Of a DNA stretch of 64,000 nucleotides, positions 16,320 through 26,187 are shown piece after piece (the stretch's first letter is position 1; each line of letters begins with the position of its first letter). This stretch comes from Alistipes sp. Its GTDB lineage: Bacteria; Bacteroidota; Bacteroidia; Bacteroidales; Rikenellaceae. The translations under genes and the position numbers were made by a program. Where the stretch lies: the NCBI GenBank assembly GCA_017398555.1, contig JAFQFV010000025.1, positions 48,116-112,115 of the forward strand. Direction: 5' to 3'. A model generated the notes under the pieces. It ran no database searches. It was not told the origin of the DNA and saw nothing but the letters and a program-made list of their open reading frames with translations.

Positions 16320-17774
16320 TTAAAAGTTAATCACTTCAATCTGTTTGCCGAGGCGAAGTGGGGTCGGCGAAGTGGTTAAGCCGCGTTTGCTGAACGGTAT
16401 GTGCAGTGGTGTTGCACTTGCGGTTGCCGAGGCAGGTGCAAGTTCGGCAACGCCGTTGAATGACGGAATATCCTCGCTCAAAGTGTAGTACTCACCACCC
16501 ACATAAGCAGCCAACATCATTGCCACGAACTTTGGATAGTTCGGCTCTCGTAGTCCATAGCGTACAATTGCGCGATTACCATTTTCGAGAACGCCCGCAA
16601 TAGCGATACCATAGTTGCCATTATCGAGTCCGTAGGTATTACCCTCATCGTTGAGTCCGAGAAGGTGGATATCGCCCACGCTACCATCGCTAAACTGGTA
16701 GTTTTGATATGCAATCTGCGCTGCAAAGACGATGTCGTTACGCTCTGCTGAATACTCGCCCACAATTGAGAATGGGAGGCCCTGCAGACCCATCAGGTTT
16801 ATCGACCTATTTGCCACATTGCGACCAATAACAACATTATTCGAGATATTGTTATCGCCCTTGAGAATCCAATCGCCGAGCCATGAAGAGTAGAGCGTTG
16901 TAGGCGCTTGCTCCTCGATATGGAAGGTCTGCGATACGGCATACAGGCCACTCACCTCGCCCTTTGAGGTAATTCCCACAGCCACAGCGATATAGTAGCC
17001 CGGATAGAGGTCGTCGAAGGCATCTATGCCGTTACCGCGGAAGAGCATATCATTGAGCACAAACGAGGTACCGTATGCTGTGTTGTAGGCCTCGAGGTAC
17101 TCCAACATGCTACTTACCAACTCCTCGCCCAAATCGCGCAACTTTGACGGGTCATACTCGCTGGCATAGACAATGGCAATGGTATAAGGGTTATTATCTG
17201 TGCTATTGACCGTTACGGTATGCTGGCACTCATTACCATTAACTGTTCCCGCACCCGTATAGGCGATACTCCACGCCGGATTTGGGAGCATATTCTCATA
17301 AACCTCATCCTCACCATCCTCAGGCGCTGCGCCGCCACTCGACAAGGTGGTAAACTCAACCGAAGAGTGCTCACCGTAAACAACCCCATCCTCGGTAAGA
17401 CCGAAGGCGATATATTTATAGGTAGTCTCTGGCGAGAGCGGAGAGAAGATTTTTGTATAGTTCTTATTGAATATCAGCAGCGAACCGAGCTCTTCCCCCG
17501 CAAGTGCAGTCACAGCCTCATCGATAAGCACATCTTCACGAGTTGAGGTGTCGGTAGTGAGCAGACCATACCAACTATCAGCTGTTTTTCCGTTGTGAGA
17601 AACCTTAATCTTTGCAGATGTAGCGGTGATATTATCGACATCAACCGAGAGGACAAAGTCGCTGTTATCATCGCCATTGTTCGGCTGCTCAGGCGATTCA
17701 CAAGCCGATAAGGCTATGGCAGCAAACGCCACCATAGCCAATCGGAAGATATTTTTCACAAAGTTCATAACCAT
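16320..17774 (-). CDS. Surface lipoprotein of unknown function with Fn3-like segment
   Basis: A 484-residue predicted lipoprotein with lipobox ALSAC at Cys25 and a short acidic linker (SPEQPNNGDDNSD). Residues 40-150 read like a fibronectin III-type domain (ITATSAKIKVSHNGK, LSPETTYKYIAFGLTEDG). A second such segment may follow (residues 165-280). The C-terminal 200 residues have alternating beta-strand patterns with no recognised motif. ATGs at 17774 and 17768 are both possible starts. It begins three bases after the stop of the multidomain lipoprotein upstream, so it is the last gene of the operon. Probably an outer-membrane surface protein; function unknown. Confidence 0.6.
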   Translation of the reverse strand: MVMNFVKNIFRLAMVAFAAIALSACESPEQPNNGDDNSDFVLSVDVDNITATSAKIKVSHNGKTADSWYGLLTTDTSTREDVLIDEAVTALAGEELGSLLIFNKNYTKIFSPLSPETTYKYIAFGLTEDGVVYGEHSSVEFTTLSSGGAAPEDGEDEVYENMLPNPAWSIAYTGAGTVNGNECQHTVTVNSTDNNPYTIAIVYASEYDPSKLRDLGEELVSSMLEYLEAYNTAYGTSFVLNDMLFRGNGIDAFDDLYPGYYIAVAVGITSKGEVSGLYAVSQTFHIEEQAPTTLYSSWLGDWILKGDNNISNNVVIGRNVANRSINLMGLQGLPFSIVGEYSAERNDIVFAAQIAYQNYQFSDGSVGDIHLLGLNDEGNTYGLDNGNYGIAIAGVLENGNRAIVRYGLREPNYPKFVAMMLAAYVGGEYYTLSEDIPSFNGVAELAPASATASATPLHIPFSKRGLTTSPTPLRLGKQIEVINF

Positions 17775-17777
17775 TTA

Positions 17778-20543
17778 CTATTCGTAGAATTTGTACAGAC
17801 ATACAGCACCAAATGAGCCATCGGTACAATAGAATGCCGGAGATGAAGTCGATTTATTGTTGTACTGCATGTGGTTACGAGTGTTGGTGCCCTGTGCGAT
17901 AATGGTTGCCGCACCATCGCTGTCGATTGCAATGGTAAACTTACCATTATCGTCAAGAGTTGAAGTAACCTTCATATAATTGCTTGAAGAGCTTGATGCA
18001 TAGATATACTTATCTGCATCTGTGCCAAGCGTACCCTTGAATGAGTAGAGATTGTTCTCGTCAACCTCAAGCGCATACTGCTGTACATCCTCGCTTACAT
18101 TCTCAAGTGCAGAGCCTACCTTGGTAATAGCGGTAGATTTACGATTATTAGTGTTTGTTGCAGTACTAATTGCATAGTCCAGACCTGTAGCAGCGATGAT
18201 TATCTTATCTCCAGCCTTAAGGTCATTCACATCTGTAACAAGGAACCAACCCTTCTTAAGAGCAGGGTTTACATCCTGCATAACGGTAACAGTAGTAGAA
18301 ACTGCCAATGGAGAACCTGCTGAGAATGTCAGTTCAGCCTTACGAGAGCCGCCTGTAGTATTCTCGCTGAAGCTAACAACTGCTGTTGCAGTGCCGTTAC
18401 CATTGTCAGTAAAGTTATAAGCAGAGATAGGGTTACTATCGGTTGCGACTTCAGCGCTACTGATAGTTGTAGGCGCGTTGATGTGGCCATTCTTAACAAC
18501 CTCAACACTAATTGTAACATCACCACCCTGATACTCTACAGAGCCGCTTGCAGTAGCTGCAATGCTGTAGTGACCCTTGTAGATTGATGGATTTGCACTG
18601 TTACCACCAAGACCTGCGGTAGTTGTCGCAACAACGGTAGTAAGAGAGATTACATCGCCGACCTTAACGTCGATATTTCCCTTAACATAACTGCCTGCTT
18701 CAGTCTTAAAGTACTGAACCTGTACCTGATTTCCATTCTCATCTTCAATCTTGAACTTGCCTGATGTAGAACTTGGAATCTCAGCAAGGATACCGGTAAG
18801 TTTATAAACGGTATTCAAATCCTGTCCCTTAGTCTTGAAATCAGCGATAGAGATCTCTACCGGTGCGCCCTTCTGAAGAACGTTGAATGTCCAAGAGAGT
18901 GGCTGCTGACCCTCCAAAGTAGCGGTGATAGTCGCTACTGCTGTACGTACAGCACCACTATTTGCCTCTGCGGTATAAGTAAGGTTGTTATTTGCCTTAT
19001 CATAAGCGAGTGTAAGCCACTGAGCATCGCTTGTAGCTGAGATTGTCCAATCGCCAACGTAGTTGAATACAACATCCTCGATTGCAGTTGCACTCTGTGC
19101 GCCCTCCTCAGCGATAACTACCTGCTCATCGCTCTCCGGAACGGTTACATTTGCCGCAACAACAGGGATCTGGCCTACAACACCGCCACGGCGGTAGATA
19201 CATACATCTTTGTAAGTAGTAGAGGTATTTTTGTTGCTGACAAAGTAACCATTTGAGTTGTAGCGCAACATATTACCTGCATAATCGCCCTCGATATTGG
19301 TAATAGTGGCAATTGCTGTTGTATTGTCAATTGTAATTGCAAACGAAGTATCCTCATCGCAATAAGCGCGATTGATAAGGTATGTAGAACTTGTAGAGGT
19401 AGATACAAGGAACTTCTGACGAGCCTCATCATAGAGACTGAATGTGCCCGCTACTACGCCATCTACCAAGATAAGCTGCTGAACATCGCTATTGCTGATT
19501 AAATAATCACCGACCTTTGTAATTTCAGTTTTATCACGCTTTGCGCTTGTCGAAGTCTCTGAAACATTGTTATAGAGTTTAGTACTCAAAGCCAGATCGT
19601 AATCCTTAGCCACGATAGCCACAACATCGCCCTGCTTAAGAGAAGATGCGTCATAAACAAGCTCCCACTTCTCGGTAGCCACAGCATCAGCCATATTTAC
19701 GCTAAAGCGAGAGACATTACCCGCCTCGAATACAAGCGACTTCTCTGCCGGAATTACGCCCTGCTTAGTGTGGGTATTCTTGTTTGTGGTAACGACAACG
19801 CTATACGCATCGCCCGCAGCAAGAGTTGCAGGGAGTGTAGTGAAATATACATCGCTTGCAGAGTTTGTAGCAACCGCGATGCTGCTAACGCCCTCACTTA
19901 CAGTAAACTCGTGCGGATTCTCAAGGTTAGCTGCAATGCTACCGGCAAGAGCCTTACCGTCAGCAGCAAACTCAACCTTCTCAACAACTTCTCCCTCTGT
20001 GAGGTTGAGGTTATTGATAGTCATCTTGGCAACTGCAACCAAACGGGTAAAGCGCAGATACTGAGCCTCTGTAGGCTGCGCGGCGGTTACGACCGGCCAT
20101 GACACCATAAGGTCGGCATTAGGGTCATAAGAGCCCTCAGCCATACTCTGTGCAGATGACAGAGCAAGAGTTGCGTTGTTGATATTCTCGGCAGCAGTAT
20201 AGCCACTTGCAGGATAGATAGCGATATACTTATACTCGCCCTTATCGGCATTGATTGGGAACTGAGCATCAATCTTTGCCTTGCCATCGACCTTTGCGTA
20301 TGCTACCGAAGTGGCCTGAGCAAGGGCGTCAGTCTGCTCGAGAACAGCGAAAGTCTCGTTATCACTCCAAGAGAAGAGCGGAGCGGAGCCCGATGTATCC
20401 ACTGCTGTTCGGGTCTGCTCGGCTACAAAGCTGACAGTCACGTTGTTATCTACATTTGCCTGCTCCTCAAAACCTATTTGGCACGCTGTAAGACCCATTG
20501 CAGCTACTGCAACGACGGTCAGAAGTTTCATCATTCTTTTCAT
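17778..20543 (-). CDS. Multidomain lipoprotein: fimbrillin-like N-terminus, BACON and OB-like domains, duplicated module
   Basis: A 921-residue predicted lipoprotein (lipobox GLTAC, Cys21). Residues 30-285 resemble fimbrillin family N-terminal domains (VTVSFVAEQTRTAVD, then FSWSDNETFAVL and YKYIAIYPASG). A roughly 160-residue module occurs twice: about 292-455 (WELVYDASSLKQGDVVAIVA) and 763-921 (GWFLVTDVNDLKAGDKIII). Between them are a BACON-like domain (about 460-565), an OB-fold-like stretch (ISIADFKTKGQDLNTVYKLTG to VGDVISLTTVVA, about 568-680) and a second BACON-like domain. BACON domains are linked to mucin or carbohydrate binding. Likely a surface adhesin or glycan-binding protein. A short peptide gene starts the pair 15 bases upstream. 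Confidence 0.7.
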   Translation of the reverse strand: MKRMMKLLTVVAVAAMGLTACQIGFEEQANVDNNVTVSFVAEQTRTAVDTSGSAPLFSWSDNETFAVLEQTDALAQATSVAYAKVDGKAKIDAQFPINADKGEYKYIAIYPASGYTAAENINNATLALSSAQSMAEGSYDPNADLMVSWPVVTAAQPTEAQYLRFTRLVAVAKMTINNLNLTEGEVVEKVEFAADGKALAGSIAANLENPHEFTVSEGVSSIAVATNSASDVYFTTLPATLAAGDAYSVVVTTNKNTHTKQGVIPAEKSLVFEAGNVSRFSVNMADAVATEKWELVYDASSLKQGDVVAIVAKDYDLALSTKLYNNVSETSTSAKRDKTEITKVGDYLISNSDVQQLILVDGVVAGTFSLYDEARQKFLVSTSTSSTYLINRAYCDEDTSFAITIDNTTAIATITNIEGDYAGNMLRYNSNGYFVSNKNTSTTYKDVCIYRRGGVVGQIPVVAANVTVPESDEQVVIAEEGAQSATAIEDVVFNYVGDWTISATSDAQWLTLAYDKANNNLTYTAEANSGAVRTAVATITATLEGQQPLSWTFNVLQKGAPVEISIADFKTKGQDLNTVYKLTGILAEIPSSTSGKFKIEDENGNQVQVQYFKTEAGSYVKGNIDVKVGDVISLTTVVATTTAGLGGNSANPSIYKGHYSIAATASGSVEYQGGDVTISVEVVKNGHINAPTTISSAEVATDSNPISAYNFTDNGNGTATAVVSFSENTTGGSRKAELTFSAGSPLAVSTTVTVMQDVNPALKKGWFLVTDVNDLKAGDKIIIAATGLDYAISTATNTNNRKSTAITKVGSALENVSEDVQQYALEVDENNLYSFKGTLGTDADKYIYASSSSSNYMKVTSTLDDNGKFTIAIDSDGAATIIAQGTNTRNHMQYNNKSTSSPAFYCTDGSFGAVCLYKFYE

Positions 20544-20558
20544 AGTCCAATCAATTTT

Positions 20559-20708
20559 TTAGAGCTCAAAATCACTGTCAAGGTAGCCGGAATCCTGTCC
20601 CGCGTCACCATTACCACCATAGATAGAGCTTAAAGAGAAGCCCCTCTCTACCTCCAATTCCTGCATCTGAAGCATAGGAACTGAATACTTTTTCTCTCCT
20701 TTTTTCAT
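20559..20708 (-). CDS. Short peptide, 49 residues, MKK..Y..P...E.GF type
   Basis: A small gene read from the sequence: MKKGEKKYSVPMLQMQEL, then EVERGFSLSSIYGGNGD and tail GQDSGYLDSDFEL. It has no signal peptide or membrane segment; the tail is acidic, Gly-rich and aromatic. The N-terminal half matches the 41-residue gene at 37953 (KxYxxPM, ExGFxxS). Both lie directly upstream of a lipoprotein gene with a fimbrillin-like N-terminus. Spacing of 15 bases downstream and 32 upstream supports translation within the operon. Family members of this look are annotated only as hypothetical in Bacteroidales; function unknown. Confidence 0.65.
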   Translation of the reverse strand: MKKGEKKYSVPMLQMQELEVERGFSLSSIYGGNGDAGQDSGYLDSDFEL

Positions 20709-20740
20709 AGTAGAACTGAATTATATTGTTTATTTGTTTA

Positions 20741-23419
20741 TTACTGTACTGTAACCCACTCCTCGGGCATAGTAGCATAGTCTGATAATCTTGTACAACC
20801 CTTGAAGCAGCCCTCGTGGGCAGTTCTATTGCTTGGTATGCGAGGGAAATCATCACCCTGCACGCGCTCGTAGAGGTGAATCTTCTCCCCACCAATCATC
20901 GTGTAAGGGCTCTCCCCTATAAGCGAAGTACAACCCTCGAAGCAACTATTGATAAAGCTGATACGACGCACGGTATCGAACAAACCGGCAGGGAGGCTTC
21001 TCAATGCCGAGCAACCATAGAAACATCTCGCAAAGGTTATACCCGTAGTTGTGGTACCGATAGATGCAAAGAGTTTCTCAGGGATAGTCTCAAGTGCTGT
21101 ACAGCCAGAGAAGGTCTCCTCGAAGGTAGTAATCTTTGGATTGCCCGCAAAGAACTTCTCCGGAACGCTCTTGAGCGCAGTGCAGCCGGAGAACATCTTA
21201 TTGACATAAGTCAGATTTGCACACGATGCCAATAGGTTTTCAGGCACGGACTCCAAGGCAGTGCAATCGATAAATGCGCCGGCAAAGTGGGTAGTTGCGG
21301 TATTTGCAGCGAACAACCCCTCCGGAATACTCTTCAGCGATTTACAACCCTCAAAGGTCTGCGAGAACTTCAATTTTGCTGTACCAAATGGCTTAAACAG
21401 ATCGGCAGGTATGCTCTCCAGGCTTGTGCAGTTATAGAATAGCCCCTTCATAGAGGTTACCGAAGTAGTTTCAGGGAAGATTGAGCCCTCAACACTCTTC
21501 AACTTCGGACAACCCATAAATGCAGTTTCAAATGCTGTTGCAGGCACATTGACACAAGATGTAAAGAGTCCCGCAGGGATAGTCTCAATACCCGACTTAT
21601 AGAAGAGGCAGTTAAAGCCATCAGATGCCACATCGGTAACATGGTCGAAGAGTGTGGCAGGTACAGTCTTCAAGTTCGGGCACTCCGCGAAGATGTATGA
21701 GTAGTTTGCCAAATCGTAATCTCGCACCTCATCGAACAGGTTTGCAGGCACAGAGGATATAGCTGTATTGGCAAACATCGACTCAAACTCGTATGCGGTA
21801 GTCATACCCCTCAACAGACCGGCTGGGATAGTTCGCAATGATATACAGTCGGCAAAGCAGTATGGGAATGATTTTACTGCTGTCAAGCCATCAAATAGAC
21901 CCTCCTCAACAGTTGTGAGCGAGCTACAACCCTGGAATACCGAGCCGATAGTCTTAACCTTAGAAAGACCCTTAAAGGTATCCTTCTTTACGCTTCTGAT
22001 ATTAGTCGATAGGTAGAAGAGCGCCTCCAGATTAGTCACCTCTGTACAATTCTCAAACATCGCTACAGGAATCTCGGTAAGCGAAGTACAACCTGCAAAC
22101 ATATATTTGATATTGGTAGCCGAAGTCGCCTTCTCCATAAGTTTTGCTGGGATACTTGCCAAGTTCATGCAGGCATAGCATACACCCTCATAGTTGGTCG
22201 CTGCGCTATTATTGGCAAAAATCTTCTCCGGAATAGAGGTAATAGCTGTTGCGCCAAATACATACTCAAAACGGGCAGCATTTGGGTTGTTGGCAAACAG
22301 ACCTTCAGGAATAGAGCGAAGTTTTCCCTCTGCAATAGACTCTTCAAGAGAGGCAGGATAGCTGGCAAGATAGTTTCCGGCATTTATTGCCAACGACTCG
22401 TTAGTAATCTCGAAGTTACTACCTGTACCATAGAATGTATAGTAAAACTCCTCTGCCAATGGAGAGGCTGCGAAGAGATTTTCAGGAATCTGGCTAACAG
22501 AAGCGGTATAACGGAAGCAGTTTGCAAACTTCTTCGCCTTGGTTGCATACTGGAATAACCCCTCAGGGATGGCTTTGAGCTTCTCACAACCCAAAAATGC
22601 CGCTACAAATGAGCCCACATCCGCAAACGAGCCCGCAAAGTCGGCAGGAATAGACTCCAAGTTGATACAGCCCTTACACATATTGGCTGCATTCTTATAG
22701 CCCATCTTTCCCCACGAAATGATACGCTTAAGCTCCGGACATATTGTGTTGTTATAGCTAAACTCAAGATTGTGGATATCCTCACCAGAGATAATGATAG
22801 TGTAGAGACCCGGCTCGGCGTAATCCTTATAAACTCGCTGTCCCTCGTAAGTACCTACCTGGCCACCATCGCCAAAATCGGCAGTCATCTTACCGCCATT
22901 TTGGAGTGTCAGAACAGGAGCAGCAATAACTCGCTGATTTGGTTCGGTGGTCTCAACCTGATAGATAAGCTCTTCAGTATCAGCACCTATCTGCCATACA
23001 ACAACTGAATCCTCAGCAACATTTTCACCCTCACCGACCTTTACTGTAATCGTTCCCTTGCGCTCCAGCTTATCGCTACTCTGGCTGAGTGTTACCACCA
23101 ACTTATTGTCGATGCGCTCAGCCGAAAACCACTCCTCGCCAGAGGTGGTAATATCCCACTCCAAAGCTGAATCAACCTCCACAGAGAGGTTTTCTACACC
23201 ACCGTTGTAGTCGGCAAAAACATAGTCGGCATCAAACTGAATAGATGCAGGTTCTGTCGGCTCGGATGGCTCTGATGGGTCTGAAGGGTCTGAAGGATTT
23301 GATGGTTCCTCAGTATCGTCACCTCCACCCTGATTTGGCTCGTCTATCGGGCCTGATGGTGTACAAGAGAGCACAACCGCCGCAAATAATACGGCATACA
23401 AAAAACTCTTAATCTTCAT
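20741..23419 (-). CDS. Leucine-rich-repeat (BspA-like) surface lipoprotein with BACON-like domain
   Basis: An 892-residue predicted lipoprotein with lipobox VVLSC (Cys15) and a Pro/Ser/Glu-rich spacer of repeated SDP/SEP units. Residues about 50-130 form a BACON-like domain (WDITTSGEEWFSAE, RKGTITVKVGEGE). After a beta-rich linker, about 20 repeat units of alternating spacing follow, with consensus FxGCxxLxxIPxxLF, as in BspA-type LRR surface proteins that bind host or bacterial ligands. The Pro in the IPEGLF core is notable. The ATG at 23419 gives a proper signal peptide; an in-frame TTG at 23431 is less likely. First gene of a four-gene operon. Confidence 0.85.
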   Translation of the reverse strand: MKIKSFLYAVLFAAVVLSCTPSGPIDEPNQGGGDDTEEPSNPSDPSDPSEPSEPTEPASIQFDADYVFADYNGGVENLSVEVDSALEWDITTSGEEWFSAERIDNKLVVTLSQSSDKLERKGTITVKVGEGENVAEDSVVVWQIGADTEELIYQVETTEPNQRVIAAPVLTLQNGGKMTADFGDGGQVGTYEGQRVYKDYAEPGLYTIIISGEDIHNLEFSYNNTICPELKRIISWGKMGYKNAANMCKGCINLESIPADFAGSFADVGSFVAAFLGCEKLKAIPEGLFQYATKAKKFANCFRYTASVSQIPENLFAASPLAEEFYYTFYGTGSNFEITNESLAINAGNYLASYPASLEESIAEGKLRSIPEGLFANNPNAARFEYVFGATAITSIPEKIFANNSAATNYEGVCYACMNLASIPAKLMEKATSATNIKYMFAGCTSLTEIPVAMFENCTEVTNLEALFYLSTNIRSVKKDTFKGLSKVKTIGSVFQGCSSLTTVEEGLFDGLTAVKSFPYCFADCISLRTIPAGLLRGMTTAYEFESMFANTAISSVPANLFDEVRDYDLANYSYIFAECPNLKTVPATLFDHVTDVASDGFNCLFYKSGIETIPAGLFTSCVNVPATAFETAFMGCPKLKSVEGSIFPETTSVTSMKGLFYNCTSLESIPADLFKPFGTAKLKFSQTFEGCKSLKSIPEGLFAANTATTHFAGAFIDCTALESVPENLLASCANLTYVNKMFSGCTALKSVPEKFFAGNPKITTFEETFSGCTALETIPEKLFASIGTTTTGITFARCFYGCSALRSLPAGLFDTVRRISFINSCFEGCTSLIGESPYTMIGGEKIHLYERVQGDDFPRIPSNRTAHEGCFKGCTRLSDYATMPEEWVTVQ

Positions 23420-23463
23420 ATATTTATTCAAATCTTTGCAACTATTCGACTACGTAAGTTATT

Positions 23464-23516
23464 GAAATACAAATGGGATGAATGTGTCGCCGCAGCGAAA
23501 TACATTCATCTATTTC
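23464..23516 (-). promoter_or_regulatory. Hairpin in the 5' leader of the LRR operon
   Basis: GATGAATGT/ACATTCATC (23477-23485 with 23502-23510) is extended by an outer pairing GAAATA/TATTTC (23464-23469 with 23511-23516), and the loop holds CGC CGCA GCG. It lies between the putative -7 element and the start codon, so it would be in the mRNA leader. Role unknown. Confidence 0.4.
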
Positions 23517-23553
23517 AAAAACAATTTCGTGATTTATCTCACCTAATATTTTG

Positions 23554-23561
23554 CAAATATA
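23554..23561 (-). promoter_or_regulatory. -7 promoter element of the LRR operon
   Basis: TATATTTG on the minus strand matches TAnnTTTG. The upstream TTTTGTTG (23580-23573) is closer than the usual 19-21 bases, so the -33 is uncertain. It would give a leader of about 130 bases. Confidence 0.45.
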
Positions 23562-23661
23562 TGCTTTTTAAGCAACAAAAAAAATAATTTTTGTAATTTT
23601 TTAATTTCGATTTACTCTCAAGTTATTCTATTGGCACTTAGAGACTTAAAGAAGAGGATAT

Positions 23662-23692
23662 AAAAAATGACCCCAAAAATTTGGGGTCATTG
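23662..23692 (-). terminator. Terminator of the polysaccharide utilization locus
   Basis: AATGACCCC/GGGGTCATT with an A/T loop is followed on the minus strand by TTTTTTATA. It lies about 30 bases beyond the GH3 stop codon. Confidence 0.88.
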
Positions 23693-23718
23693 CTGTTTTC
23701 AGTCTTATCTTTTTATCG

Positions 23719-26181
23719 CTATCTATTAGCCTCTCCGTTGAGGTATATCGCCTCAGCAGATGCTCCAACATAGATAGTGATATCCTTTGATGCATCAACA
23801 AAGTTATGTGAAACAATGTCGTAGTACTTAAGCTCACTATATGGAAGCTCTATTGCAAAGTGGTGTGTAGCGCCCTTAGCAATATTCTTCTTATCATAAC
23901 CCTTAAGTTGCTTTACAGGCTGGATGACACTCTTGTCGTTATAGCCAACATATACCTGTGCAACCTCTGCGCCATCAACCTTACCTGTATTTGTTACATC
24001 GAACTCTACAAGGTAGCCATTTGCGCCATTTGTAACCTTCAGATTATCATACTTAAAGGTTGTATAGCTGAGGCCGAAACCGAATGGGAACATAGGCTTA
24101 ACATCCTTGCGGTCATAGCCACGGTAGCCAAGGAACAGACCCTCCTTATAGTTCACACGCTTATAAGGGTTGCTTCTCACCTTAACATCAAGGTTGTGGT
24201 AGTAGCTACCCCAAGTTGGATTATCCTCAAGCTTGCGCTCGATAGAGATTGGCAGACGTCCGTTTGGATTTAACTTACCGGAGATAATCTCAGCAATAGC
24301 CTGACCACCCTCCTGACCAGGATACCAAGCAAGCAGAACAGCCTTTGCGCTATCAATCCAACTCTCCATCTCAAAGCCACCACCTGCATTGACAACAACA
24401 ATCACATTTGGATTGATTGCAGCAATCTGGCGAATCATCTCGCTCTGAGCGTAAGGGAACTCGAATGTACGATCAGCATTCTCCTTCTCTGTATTTGAAT
24501 CAAAGCCAACGCAAGCCACAACGGCATTTGCAGAGCGAATAATATCTGCATTATTAGCCACGTAGCCCTTATCAAACATACGTAACTCTACTCGAGCATC
24601 GCCAGAGTGGTCGAAGTACTCAATACGAATATCGTAGTTCTGAGAAGCCTTTGCCTCAAAGATATAGCTACCCTGAGTAGTTGAGTGGTTGCCCCAATCA
24701 CTAATAACCTCCTTATTGTCAATAAACATACGATAACCGTCATCGCCACGCAGGATAAACTCAATCTTCTCATCTTTATCACTACGGAACACTCCGCTCC
24801 AACGGATAGAGAACTGATTGTGGTTGACAACAGACTTCTTTGGCGAGTTACCATTTTTCCACGAGTGGTTGATAGTGGTCTCCACACGACTCATTACCGG
24901 AGAGCCTGACATTTTTTTATTGTTGAAGTACTCTGCATACAATCCTGCTCGGCTAAGATCCTTAGAGGTAAAGAACTTACCCTCTAACGACTTAGTAAAT
25001 GCCTCATCGGTAGTAAATACCTTAAAGCCCTTCATCTGTGACATACCCTCAGATACAGAGCAGGTCTCAAATGGGTGAACAAAGCCACTACCACCACCTG
25101 TAGGCACTGTGTTGGCCTGCATACCGACAACTGCAACTTTACCCTTCTTAAGTGGCAGAATACCATCATTCTTAAGCATCACAACGCCATTACGAGCAAG
25201 CTCCAACGAAGCATTGTCAGAGAATGGGTTGCGCTCCGAGATGCTCTCATCCTTCTGTGGACGATCAAAGAAACCAAAGCTGATAAGGGTCTGAAGAATA
25301 TGCTGCACCTTTGTATCGATAGTGCGAATATCTACAATACCGTCAGCAATAGGCCCTGCAAGGTGCTTGTAGTTCATCAACTTACCGCTTGGCATCTCAA
25401 GGTCAAGACCACCATTGGCAGCATTGATAGCCGAGTATGTAGCATTCCAATCGGACATCAGAATACCCTCAAAGCCCCACATATTACGCAACACCTCAAT
25501 ATTGAGATAGCTATTCTCTGAGGCGTGAACGCTATTAATCAGGTTGTATGAACACATAACGGCACCAACGCCCGCCTGCTCTATTGCCGCATAGAAAGCC
25601 GGCAGATATATCTCGTGCAATGTGCGCTCATCAATATCTGAAGAGACATTGTGGCGATCCCACTCCTGATTATTGGCTGCATAGTGCTTGATACAAGCCA
25701 TAACACCCTGACTCTGAACACCCTTGACATACTGAACTGCAGTCTGTGCTGCAAGGTAAGGGTCCTCACCAAAGTACTCAAAGTTTCGACCACAGAGTGG
25801 CGAACGATAGATATTCACACCCGGGCCGAGCAGGATATGCACACCACGAGCGCGGCTATCCTGACCAAGACCTACACCCATATTATATACCGCATCGCGG
25901 TTCCAAGTTGCCGCAGCAGCAATACCTGATGCGAACATAGTACTCTGGGTATTATTTCTCACACCCTGCGGGCCATCGGCCATACGAATCTCAGGAATAC
26001 CAAGACGCGGAATGGCGCGAATATAGAACTTGTTATATCCACCGATGTAGTCAAGTTTCTCCTCAAGGGTCATCTTTGCAACAAGCTCCGCCGCACGGGC
26101 CTTCGCCTCATCTGTAATATTCTGTGCCCCGACCGCAGCAACTGCAAGCAGAGCAAAAAGTGATAAAATTACTCTCTTCAT
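23719..26181 (-). CDS. Glycoside hydrolase family 3 with inserted PA14 domain
   Basis: An 820-residue exported protein (signal peptide ending VGAQ). The GH3 N-terminal barrel carries IKHYAANNQE at 164-173 and the nucleophile region GILMSDW with Asp244. A PA14 carbohydrate-binding domain (about 400-540; LYAEYFNNKKM, LRGDDGYRMFIDNK) is inserted in the C-terminal domain, which resumes with VVVNAGGGFEMESW and PFGFGLSYT, followed by an Fn3-like tail. This layout is typical of beta-glucosidases and related exo-beta-glycosidases that release terminal sugars in the periplasm. Last gene of the PUL; it is the only clear glycosidase there, so the substrate is probably a beta-linked oligosaccharide, but this is inference. 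Confidence 0.93.
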   Translation of the reverse strand: MKRVILSLFALLAVAAVGAQNITDEAKARAAELVAKMTLEEKLDYIGGYNKFYIRAIPRLGIPEIRMADGPQGVRNNTQSTMFASGIAAAATWNRDAVYNMGVGLGQDSRARGVHILLGPGVNIYRSPLCGRNFEYFGEDPYLAAQTAVQYVKGVQSQGVMACIKHYAANNQEWDRHNVSSDIDERTLHEIYLPAFYAAIEQAGVGAVMCSYNLINSVHASENSYLNIEVLRNMWGFEGILMSDWNATYSAINAANGGLDLEMPSGKLMNYKHLAGPIADGIVDIRTIDTKVQHILQTLISFGFFDRPQKDESISERNPFSDNASLELARNGVVMLKNDGILPLKKGKVAVVGMQANTVPTGGGSGFVHPFETCSVSEGMSQMKGFKVFTTDEAFTKSLEGKFFTSKDLSRAGLYAEYFNNKKMSGSPVMSRVETTINHSWKNGNSPKKSVVNHNQFSIRWSGVFRSDKDEKIEFILRGDDGYRMFIDNKEVISDWGNHSTTQGSYIFEAKASQNYDIRIEYFDHSGDARVELRMFDKGYVANNADIIRSANAVVACVGFDSNTEKENADRTFEFPYAQSEMIRQIAAINPNVIVVVNAGGGFEMESWIDSAKAVLLAWYPGQEGGQAIAEIISGKLNPNGRLPISIERKLEDNPTWGSYYHNLDVKVRSNPYKRVNYKEGLFLGYRGYDRKDVKPMFPFGFGLSYTTFKYDNLKVTNGANGYLVEFDVTNTGKVDGAEVAQVYVGYNDKSVIQPVKQLKGYDKKNIAKGATHHFAIELPYSELKYYDIVSHNFVDASKDITIYVGASAEAIYLNGEANR

Positions 26182-26187
26182 ATCTGT

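Noticed and set aside
15892-16323. Several open frames of 106-125 codons on both strands after tRNA-Arg
   Set aside because: They overlap the tRNA and two terminators and read as basic, low-quality sequence in GC-rich repeats.
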